The notes beneath the pieces are model-generated. The model was not told the origin of the DNA and searched no databases. It worked only from the letters and a program-made list of their open reading frames with translations. The position numbers and the translations under genes were made by a program. From Debaryomyces hansenii CBS767 (taxonomy: Eukaryota; Ascomycota; Pichiomycetes; Serinales; Debaryomycetaceae), in assembly GCF_000006445.2 (NCBI RefSeq), contig NC_006047.2:1922001-1986000 (forward strand): a stretch of 64,000 bases of DNA, in the 5' to 3' direction. Below are positions 1 to 7,692 of the stretch, in pieces (the first letter of the stretch is position 1; the number at the start of each line of letters is the position of its first letter).

Positions 1-476
1 TCGTCCTGAATGTTCTTGGCCACCAACATAATTTTATCCCAGCCTTGAATCTCTTCAACAGGTATATCTTTGTAATGTTCTAAATATTTCTTTTCAAAAT
101 TTGATATATACAATTCATATGCGGAAAGCAAGGTTTTAGTAGTAGTATATCCATAATGGAATCCCATTCTACGGTACACTTTGTCGTTAACATTATGTAA
201 GATCTCTTGTAAAATTTCATCTTTTTTCACATATTCAGTTTCCCTAAATGGCCTTTTATCAATAAATTCGGGAATAAGAATTTCCTTAATTATTCCGTTG
301 AATATAGAATCGTAAATCCCAAAGGTTATACAACAGTACAAAGTGAATGCAATAATACCAAAAAATGTACCAAGAACTAGTGGTATATCTCCCCACCTAA
401 AACAAGCAATAAATACAGTTAACAAATAAACACCCAATGCTTTCCACGGAAAGTTTGATTTGAACCAATGTGCCAT
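1..476 (-). CDS. DUP/COS-like two-membrane-segment protein, copy 1 (C-terminus cut by window edge)
   Basis: The ATG lies at 474-476 on the minus strand and the frame stays open for 158 codons to the window edge, so the C-terminus is outside. The product starts MAHWFKSNFPWK. It has two hydrophobic segments in the first 65 residues and then the family blocks EFIDKRPF, KKDEILQEIL and VEEIQGWDKIML. It is closest to copy 4 at 4809-5408, which shares the FPWK start. The layout of two membrane segments followed by a soluble domain with a conserved Trp resembles the yeast DUP240/COS family. That resemblance is remote and no function is claimed. The family membership within this window is certain from the shared blocks; the DUP link is an inference. 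Confidence 0.75.
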   Translation of the reverse strand, partial: MAHWFKSNFPWKALGVYLLTVFIACFRWGDIPLVLGTFFGIIAFTLYCCITFGIYDSIFNGIIKEILIPEFIDKRPFRETEYVKKDEILQEILHNVNDKVYRRMGFHYGYTTTKTLLSAYELYISNFEKKYLEHYKDIPVEEIQGWDKIMLVAKNIQD

Positions 477-802
477 TATTATGTATTTGTCAATGGTTAA
501 TGTGAGATTTTTAGAAAGTGAATTTATATAATTTTTGGCGAGGAATTTTAGGACTTCATATTAAATCGTGTGATTAGACTGTATTATTACAAATTGTACT
601 TTTTCTAGAAGTAAATATATTTCGTATATTGGGTCGTATGCATTTGGAACATTAAACTTAGCATTATATTATAAAACAACGTGTTGTCTATATCTATAGA
701 ATTTTTGAATACCTCTAATTAGCATTTGATTTCGATACCCGCAAGGGGTCTTTGATAGTTCTCTTGTTTGAAGATCTAATAAAGCTTTGAACGATATACC
801 CG
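477..802. other. Intergenic, upstream of family copy 1
   Basis: These 326 bases lie between the start of copy 1 and the stop of copy 2. They are AT-rich. I see no further ORF, tRNA or clear regulatory motif. Confidence 0.6.
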
Positions 803-1411
803 CTAAATTATATCTGAGACATTTCGTGCATCTTTTATGTTACTCAACTCATATTCGTTGTTGTTATCTTTACCCAGCTGATTATTGTTGTTTTCAGGTG
901 CAATGATTGGCTTTTTTTTAGTATACTTATCAATCAAATCCGAAGAGACCACGTTGTCATAAGCAAACTTTAGACCATCATCTTGGAGGTTCTTAGCTAC
1001 TAACATACTTTTATCCCACCCTTGAATTTCTTCAGCAGATATAGCTTCGTAATGTTCTAAATATTTTCTTTCAAGCGTCATTATCTTCCAATTATATCCG
1101 GAAAGTAAGTTTGTAACATTAGTGTAGCCATACACTTTGTTGTTAACGCTATGTAGGATCTCTTGTAAAATTTCTTCCCTTTTCCTATGTTCAACTTCCC
1201 TAAATGGCCTTTTAACAATAAATTCTGGAATAAGGATCCCATCAAATATTCCATTGAATATAGGATTATAAATTTCAAAGGTTATAGCGAATAAGAAATT
1301 AAAGCAATAGTACCAAAATTCAAAAACTAGTTGAGTAGGTCTCCACCAAAAAGTAGCAACATATACTGTTACCAAATAAATACCTGATACTTTACACAGA
1401 AATATTACCAC
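803..1411 (-). pseudogene. DUP/COS-like family copy 2, start codon lost
   Basis: An open frame of about 202 codons matches the other copies over most of its length: two hydrophobic N-terminal segments, the block PEFIVKRPFRE, the block EEIQGWDKSML, and a C-terminal tail rich in Asn. The first codon that aligns with the other copies is GTG at 1409-1411. No in-frame ATG exists between it and the upstream stop near 1530. An ATG does lie one base out of frame at 1411-1413 and reads only ATG-TGG-TAA. The simplest reading is a one-base indel just after the old start. I saw no TACTAAC branch site that would support a 5-prime intron. A functional non-ATG start cannot be excluded, since the rest of the frame is intact. 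Confidence 0.6.
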
Positions 1412-1703
1412 ATCTAACCTTATATCAATTGAGAAATGGTCTTCTGCAGTTACATTATTCTCGATGAGCCTTCGGAGATATAAGTGTTTCGAACTTCCTT
1501 GGGCCGACGTAATGATAATCTTTCTGATTTAGCCTGTTCAACCGCAGCTAACTTCATAGAAGCCTTTGAGCTTGAACTCCTTAAAATCGTAAACAGGGGA
1601 TAAACACAGCCAAAAATGACCCAGGAACTTCAAAAATATTATCAGCTCCTGACTATCTGAAGATCGACACAACTGTAAATTATTTCTAGACCTCTTTTCA
1701 ATG

Positions 1704-2567
1704 TCACAAATGCTGAAATCCCTCCGTTAGTCTCCCCTTCTCAAACCAGGTCCAAACCGCCTCAGCAAACAATTCGGGCGCTTGTCTATTCCAGGGATGT
1801 CTCATAAGCGGATGGACAACGGCAACAGTTCTACCGTTCATGATCTTTCCAATATCAGCCAACTTTTTTGCATCTTCGGGATGGTCTGCGGAAGGAAGAA
1901 ACCAGTTCCTTTTTCCGGCAGCTACAATCATTGTACGCGAAGGCCATGGAATAGGCGGCCAGGAGTCCACACCAGATAAACAACGAATTATCTCTCTACA
2001 AAAAGATAGACTACCAGATCGCAGCTCCTGTTGTATATCAGCACCATCCATAGCCCATCTAATTATACTGATGGGAACAAGTCTTTCAATCCTATTTATC
2101 GCCCATAACCCATAGGGCGCTATTCCAGCTGGATCTAGGTGCGGATAGACTTCATATCCAGATACAAACACTGCGTCGTTCACAACGTCCGAATATAAAG
2201 ACGCGACACTAATAGCAATGATAGCTCCCAAGCTTAGGCCAACAATCTTTGCCTTCCCCTTGATGGCAGTTTTACGTATAAGATGAGCCAAAAGAGCCGA
2301 AATTTCTCGAACGGAAAATAATTGTTGGGGTCTAGCAACCGCTGCATCGTCTGATACGTTTTCTCCATAACATGAGAAATCTGGGATAAGCAAATGGTAC
2401 TTACCCTTGGCTAAAAGAAATGGCACTACAAGGTCCCATTCACTCTTTGAAGTAAATGTACTTGGCACGAGAAGGACACTTTCTAAGTCTTCTTTGCTAT
2501 GTATCAATGAAGGATACTGAGAAGTATGAGGTAATAAATATAAGTCTGCCTGATGTTGTGTTGTCAT
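1704..2567 (-). CDS. Alpha/beta hydrolase-fold protein
   Basis: This 287-residue protein starts at the ATG at 2565-2567. It has the alpha/beta hydrolase nucleophile elbow GLSLG with Ser112, a preceding strand-turn region (LLIPDFSCYG, about residues 59-68), and a C-terminal MRHPW segment that supplies the likely catalytic His. No signal peptide or membrane segment is seen. The fold covers esterases, lipases and peptidases, and the substrate cannot be read from sequence. Its base composition is visibly richer in G+C than the genes around it, with codons such as those for WPPIPWPSR being GC-rich. It interrupts an array of paralogues (copies 2 and 3). Both points suggest a different history, perhaps transfer from a filamentous fungus or another lineage. 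The hydrolase call is sure; the origin is speculative. Confidence 0.85.
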   Translation of the reverse strand: MTTQHQADLYLLPHTSQYPSLIHSKEDLESVLLVPSTFTSKSEWDLVVPFLLAKGKYHLLIPDFSCYGENVSDDAAVARPQQLFSVREISALLAHLIRKTAIKGKAKIVGLSLGAIIAISVASLYSDVVNDAVFVSGYEVYPHLDPAGIAPYGLWAINRIERLVPISIIRWAMDGADIQQELRSGSLSFCREIIRCLSGVDSWPPIPWPSRTMIVAAGKRNWFLPSADHPEDAKKLADIGKIMNGRTVAVVHPLMRHPWNRQAPELFAEAVWTWFEKGRLTEGFQHL

Positions 2568-3307
2568 ATTTCTAGCAGGACAACTATAGTCTTCAATTTC
2601 AACACAACGAATGAGAAAAGGGTCTTCTTTCTAATAGAAATAAAAAATACTAGCAAAGTATTTCATAAACAAAAACTTGCTCAACTATTTAGCCAATTAA
2701 TCTCATTATGTCAAATTTAAGTTCGATCTGCAATCTCAATTAAGTCCCACATCTTACGTTCGGTAGAACCGACTCATTCCGTTATGATTGGTCGTTTCTA
2801 TTAAGAGGCACTTCGTGGCGAAAAGGCAACATTATAAGGTTAAAAGACGCAAGTCAACGCATACCAACGCCGATTGCTTATCTTTAAATCTGTACATAGC
2901 TCCTTTTAGCGTTCAGCACTATAGTATGCAGATGGATAAAGATACCTTTATGCGACTTCTGACTACTCTCGGAGATAAAACCTTACTAAATACGGAATTC
3001 GCAAAGAACCAGCTGATTTAATGCTAGAGCAGATGCCATTTCATAATGTATTCTTATCTGCACCGCTATATAAGAAACTCAAACTATATTAATTAAAATG
3101 CACATAAAATATCACAAATTAGCATCTCTCTATAAAAGGTATAAGCCCAATTTCCATGAAGTATTGATTAGTTTCAGATTAATGCTGTTTCTTGATTAAT
3201 GGTGTTGTTAAGATTTGTTTAATAGGTTTCTACATTTGTTTGAATGCTGAGATTCCAAACCCTGATAAATGAAACTTAAACAGTGTCGGAAATAAGCTTC
3301 GTATCTT
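2568..3307. other. Intergenic 740 bp, with a doubtful small ORF
   Basis: This stretch separates the hydrolase start from the stop of family copy 3. A 77-codon open frame runs 2788-3021 on the plus strand, but it opens with TTG directly after a stop and its first ATG is 45 codons in. The segment MDKDTFMRLLTTLG faintly recalls the start of PIF/Harbinger-type transposases. I do not call it a gene. No tRNA or other element was recognised. Confidence 0.5.
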
Positions 3308-3877
3308 TTAGGCAATCTCGTATGAATTGTTCTTGCTAACGATTTCTTCCATCAGAGTACCACTATCTTTAGGTGCTATGATGGGCTTCCTTGTACTATA
3401 CTTATTAATTAGATCTGGAGGAGCCACATTGTCATAAGCAAAATTTAGATCATCATCCTGGAGGTTCTTGGCTACTAACATAACTTTATCCCAACCTCGA
3501 ATTTCTTCAACAGGCATATCCTTGTAATGTTCTAAATACTTTTCTTCAAATCTTGAAATACGGCAATTATACGTCTTAAGCAAGCTAGCAGTATTTTTAT
3601 AATAATCTCTATAATCAAGATTGTCAGTTCCCATTCTACAACTCACATTGCTATTGACACTCTTCAATATGTCCTTCAAAATTTTCTCTCTTTTCAGATG
3701 ATCTATTTCTCTAAACGGCCTTTTGTTTATAAACTCCGGAATAAGCATCTCTTCGATGATTCCACTTACCATTTTTTGTTTGTGAAGAATATCTAAGTAA
3801 ATAATATGGATAAACCCAGCGGATAAACCCACGATTAGTATACCAGTCCCCCACCAAAACAATTTATCTGATACCAT
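3308..3877 (-). CDS. DUP/COS-like two-membrane-segment protein, copy 3
   Basis: This 189-residue protein has an ATG at 3875-3877. The N-terminus is shorter than in copies 1 and 4, with one clear hydrophobic stretch at about residues 7-30. The family blocks follow: PEFINKRPFREIDHLK, KYLEHYKDMPVEEIRGWDK and DLINKYSTRKPIIAP. It belongs to the same tandem minus-strand array and has its own 930-bp upstream region, which contains a repeat shared with copy 4. No catalytic residues are apparent, so a membrane-associated role is all that can be suggested. A remote link to the DUP240/COS proteins is possible but unproven. Confidence 0.75.
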   Translation of the reverse strand: MVSDKLFWWGTGILIVGLSAGFIHIIYLDILHKQKMVSGIIEEMLIPEFINKRPFREIDHLKREKILKDILKSVNSNVSCRMGTDNLDYRDYYKNTASLLKTYNCRISRFEEKYLEHYKDMPVEEIRGWDKVMLVAKNLQDDDLNFAYDNVAPPDLINKYSTRKPIIAPKDSGTLMEEIVSKNNSYEIA

Positions 3878-4468
3878 TATCGCTGCAGGGGTCTTTCACT
3901 GAATATTGGATATAAAGCTCTGCTCTGCCTTGGAAAAGACTATTATATGTCAAAAAGTGAGTGCGAAGAATGGTCGTCTTCGACCATTTGCCTCCTAATC
4001 CTTAAAATGGCAACGGGAATCTATCTATCAATGGCGACCAGGTCAAACCCTATTCGAAAGCTCCATTAATTGTGAGTTCATTGAAATATTAATGCTGAAG
4101 TAATCTCTTGAAGTGCATATCCTATCAACATTCTTGTGATTATACTTGCAGCTATTTTATAAGTAGATTCGTTATGTGATACACTGTTTAACTACAAATA
4201 CCCAACGGTCATGTGCTTCTTAGAATACTCAATAGATCAATCGTAAACCTATTTTATATCACCGTATTGTAGCATCGATTGAAGAAAATCCTCAGGGTCA
4301 TCTTTCCCGTTAACCCTTTAATTCAGCTATACATAAATTTGGACGCTTTCTATGACCCATAACAACTCATCTAGTAACATCCCCAACTCCATCTAAGCCT
4401 ACGCATATCCTACAGTATGTAATAATATCTAATCAATTTATAGTTCAACCCTAACCTGTATTTGAAAC

Positions 4469-4592
4469 ATTCACTTACATACTTCTTATCTATTATCCAC
4501 TTCAACAGACCAATTCACTCCCAGATAACCAAATATCACAACCCTACCGATATTCAAAATATCCAGTATATTCATTAGGAATGTCTCCAGGA
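4469..4592. repeat. Upstream repeat of the DUP-like array, unit A
   Basis: This segment reads cattcacttacatacttctt, then tctattatccactt, then aacagacc, and ends near ccagtatattcattagga. The same order of blocks, diverged, recurs at 5698-5819. Each lies upstream of a family gene (copy 3 here), so the promoter region was probably duplicated together with the coding sequence. Confidence 0.6.
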
Positions 4593-4808
4593 TTTCCCAG
4601 TCAAAGAATCATGACCCATCATATGGGATGGTTTACATGATCTCATTAAAGCATAGGAGACTTTATTAAATGTTGAAAGCCATCATATATTTGAATATTA
4701 TATTATTATCTTTTTAGGACTATGGCTAGTAAATAGTATCGTAGTTGTATTGTTTCAATTGGCCCACCATAATACGCGAAACTTTGACAGCATTGTTCCT
4801 GTAATCGT

Positions 4809-5408
4809 TCAGTTACTTTTCTTAATGTGCTCATCTAGCAGCTTATCATAGGATTTAGACCGAATCATTGGCTTTTTTGTACTATATTCATCAATCAATT
4901 CTGAAGAGATCACGCTTTTATAAGCAGAATTTATATCTTCATCTTGAATGTTTTTAGCTAATAACATAATTTTATCCCAGCCTTGAATTTCTTCCACAGG
5001 TGTATCTTTGTAATGTTTTAAATATTTGTCTTCAAATTGTGAAACATAAGATTGATATCCCAGAAGCAAGGTCCTTGTACTAGTGTATCCGTAATTAATT
5101 CCCTTTCTACGATACACTTGGTTGTTAACATTATACAAGATATCTTGTAAAATTTCTTCCTTTTTCATGTATTCGGTTTCCTTAAACGGTCTCTTGTCGA
5201 TAAATTCTAGAATAACGATTTCTACATTGAATGCAAAATCATAAAATTTAAAGGTTATACCATAATAAAAAATTAATGGAATAATAATAAGCAAAAATAT
5301 ACCCATAACTAGTGGAGCTGCAGGCCACCAAGAGCAAGGGGTCGCTGAAATTATCCAATAAACACTCAATCCTTTCCAGGGAAAATTTGATAGAAACCAA
5401 TTTGCCAT
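4809..5408 (-). CDS. DUP/COS-like two-membrane-segment protein, copy 4
   Basis: This 199-residue protein has its ATG at 5406-5408. It starts MANWFLSNFPWKG, almost as in copy 1. It has two strongly hydrophobic segments at about residues 15-30 and 34-55, then the family blocks EFIDKRPFKETEYMKKEE, VEEIQGWDKIMLLAKN and DEYSTKKPMI. Length and layout match the intact members. The array runs in one direction (copies 1 to 4, all minus), typical of a family that grows by tandem duplication. Function is unknown; a DUP240/COS-like membrane-trafficking role is only an analogy. Confidence 0.75.
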   Translation of the reverse strand: MANWFLSNFPWKGLSVYWIISATPCSWWPAAPLVMGIFLLIIIPLIFYYGITFKFYDFAFNVEIVILEFIDKRPFKETEYMKKEEILQDILYNVNNQVYRRKGINYGYTSTRTLLLGYQSYVSQFEDKYLKHYKDTPVEEIQGWDKIMLLAKNIQDEDINSAYKSVISSELIDEYSTKKPMIRSKSYDKLLDEHIKKSN

Positions 5409-5697
5409 TATCTGTGAAATAAGAAAAGAAACATGAAAGAAGAAAATAAGTCTGTCACCAATTTCTTATCTTTCAAATGCGACAAACGGCTCTCAATAAT
5501 TAAAACCATTACAAAGCGATTTTTTACATACGTGTATGATCTCTAATTTACGATAAATGGGTATCGCCTGCAATTCGGAATCCATGATGTGTGCAATTCC
5601 AATCACCATTTGAAGCATATAAGTCCAACAATTGTCTGATAATATCTAGAGAATTTTGCAATCGCTTGGAGTATCAATTATATTCTCTCACAGAATA

Positions 5698-5819
5698 TTC
5701 ACCTACATACTTTGTATCTATTACCACTTAAACAGACAATCCCACATCTCCTAACTACACCACAGCACTAGCAATACCCAAGAATTATCTAGTATATTCA
5801 TTAATAAGATGCTCCAATG
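5698..5819. repeat. Upstream repeat of the DUP-like array, unit B
   Basis: This is the diverged partner of the segment at 4469-4592. Shared blocks include attcacctacatactt, tctattaccactt, aacagac and tagtatattcatta. It sits about 290 bp upstream of copy 4 and also within the region upstream of PDI1. Confidence 0.6.
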
Positions 5820-5851
5820 GCTATGGCTTATGTACACACCCAAATAATTAA

Positions 5852-5858
5852 CAGCGTG
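5852..5858 (+). promoter_or_regulatory. UPRE-like element (CAGCGTG) before PDI1
   Basis: The sequence CAGCGTG lies 111 bases before the PDI1 ATG. This matches the core of the yeast unfolded-protein response element bound by Hac1, and PDI1 is a known UPR target. The match is seen in sequence; function here is inferred. Confidence 0.6.
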
Positions 5859-5968
5859 TTCTCAAAGTAACGCGGTTCTACACTTATAAATCGGCCGGAA
5901 ACATGTAATACTCTGTTCTTATTCTCTTTTTCATAGAATATCTTATATCCTTATAGTTTAAAGTAAAT

Positions 5969-7603
5969 ATGAAGTTCTGGAAATTTTCTACTCAAGCTTT
6001 AGCTTCGTTATTGACCGCTGTATCAGTTGTCAATGCTAGCGGACCAACAGACGGCGAAGCCGCTGCGGACCCAAACTCAGCGGTTGTTCAATTAACTACT
6101 TCAGAATTCAAATCTTTCATGGATGCTAATCCTTTGGTTTTAACTGAGTTCTTTGCACCATGGTGTGGATACTGTAAGGTTTTGGGACCAGAATTTGCCC
6201 AGGCTGCTGATTCATTGAACGAATCACACCCAAATATCAAATTGGCACAAGTTGATTGTACCGTTGAAGAAGAATTATGTATGGAACACGGTATTAGAGG
6301 ATACCCATCATTGAAAATTATGAGAGGGTCAGAAGCTGCTCCAGAAGACTATGATGGTCCAAGAGAAGCTGCGGGTATTGCTGATTACATGATCAAGCAA
6401 TCATTACCAGCTGTTTCGTCTCCAGTCGAGACTGAAGAATTGACCTCTTTGATCGATGCTCAAGAAAAGCCTTACATTATTCAAGTTTTACCGGAGGGTT
6501 ACAACGGCGATAAGGATAAAGCTAATTCTGACGAAACTTTTGCTGAAGTTGCCAACGAAAACAGAAAGGACTTGACTTTCATTTCTGTTGAAAATAAAGA
6601 CTTGGTTGATTCTTTGAAGTCCAAGCTTCCTAAGGCTAGTTTGAACAAGGTTAAGTCTCCAAAGTACTTGCTTGTGCGTCCTGATTCTCCTGAAGACATC
6701 ACTGAATTCTCTGCTACTTTAGATAAGGAAAGCTTAACGTCTTTCATCAAGACCGAAATCGTTCCATACTTCGGTGATATCAATAGAGATACCTTTTTGA
6801 TGTACATGACTTCGCCTTTGCCACTTGGTTACTATTTCTACAATAATGAAGAAGAACGTAAAGTGGTTGAAGAAACTTTCAAGAAGTTAGGAAAGGAATA
6901 CAGAGGTAAAATCAACTTTGTTGGTTTGGATGCTAATGTATTTGGACGTCATGCCGAAGCATTAAATATGAACCCAGAAGTTGTTCCTCTTTTTGCAATT
7001 CAAAACCTTCAAGAAAACAAGAAGTACGGTATCAGCCAAGAAGAAAACCCTAAGGGTCCTTCTACTAAGACTATTGAAAAGTTTGTTAAGGACTTCATCA
7101 AGGGTAAAGTAGACCCAATCGTCAAGTCTGAACCATTGCCAACCAAAGAAGAAATTGCCAACCAATCGGTTGTTAAGTTAGTCTCTCACAACCACGATGA
7201 TATTCTTAAGGATACTTCGAAGGATATTTTAGTTAAATATTACGCCCCATGGTGTGGACATTGTAAGAAATTGGCACCAACATGGGAAGAATTGGCCGGT
7301 ATTTTTGGTTCGAATAAGCCTGATTCTAAGGTTGTTATCGCTGACCTTGATCACACCGCTAACGATGTTAATACCCCGGTTGAAATCGCTGGTTACCCAA
7401 CTTTGGTGTTCTATCCTGCTAATGGTAAGATTGACAGCAAAACTGGTCTCAGGGAAGCTGTTGTATACGACAAACCAAGAGAATTAGATTCTTTGATTGA
7501 ATATATTAAGGAACAAGGTGGTCATAAAATTGATGGCAACCAATTAAGAGAATCTAAAGAGGCCATCGTTGAGGAAGATGAAGTTAATCATGACGAATTA
7601 TGA
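5969..7603 (+). CDS. PDI1: Protein disulfide isomerase
   Basis: This 544-residue ER-lumen oxidoreductase forms and shuffles disulfides in secretory proteins. It begins with a signal peptide (about residues 1-23). Two active thioredoxin domains carry WCGYC (Trp65) and WCGHC (Trp428), and two inactive b-type domains lie between them. The chain ends in the HDEL retrieval signal at 541-544 after an acidic stretch. The length fits fungal PDI1. The first active site has Tyr in place of the more usual His, so the two sites may differ in redox potential. A UPRE-like CAGCGTG precedes the gene. GID7 follows tail to tail; PDI1 and GID7 are also near each other in Saccharomyces, which supports orthology. 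Identification is secure. Confidence 0.98.
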   Translation: MKFWKFSTQALASLLTAVSVVNASGPTDGEAAADPNSAVVQLTTSEFKSFMDANPLVLTEFFAPWCGYCKVLGPEFAQAADSLNESHPNIKLAQVDCTVEEELCMEHGIRGYPSLKIMRGSEAAPEDYDGPREAAGIADYMIKQSLPAVSSPVETEELTSLIDAQEKPYIIQVLPEGYNGDKDKANSDETFAEVANENRKDLTFISVENKDLVDSLKSKLPKASLNKVKSPKYLLVRPDSPEDITEFSATLDKESLTSFIKTEIVPYFGDINRDTFLMYMTSPLPLGYYFYNNEEERKVVEETFKKLGKEYRGKINFVGLDANVFGRHAEALNMNPEVVPLFAIQNLQENKKYGISQEENPKGPSTKTIEKFVKDFIKGKVDPIVKSEPLPTKEEIANQSVVKLVSHNHDDILKDTSKDILVKYYAPWCGHCKKLAPTWEELAGIFGSNKPDSKVVIADLDHTANDVNTPVEIAGYPTLVFYPANGKIDSKTGLREAVVYDKPRELDSLIEYIKEQGGHKIDGNQLRESKEAIVEEDEVNHDEL

Positions 7604-7611
7604 TCAAGCAA

Positions 7612-7647
7612 TATATATATATATATATAATATATGTACATATATTT
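7612..7647. repeat. TA-rich microsatellite after PDI1
   Basis: An alternating TA run followed by tatgtacatata lies in the short space between the convergent PDI1 and GID7 genes. It probably forms part of the 3-prime processing region. Confidence 0.6.
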
Positions 7648-7692
7648 AGAAAATATTAAGAAGTTTCATTTATTTATTTGTTGTTCATTTAT

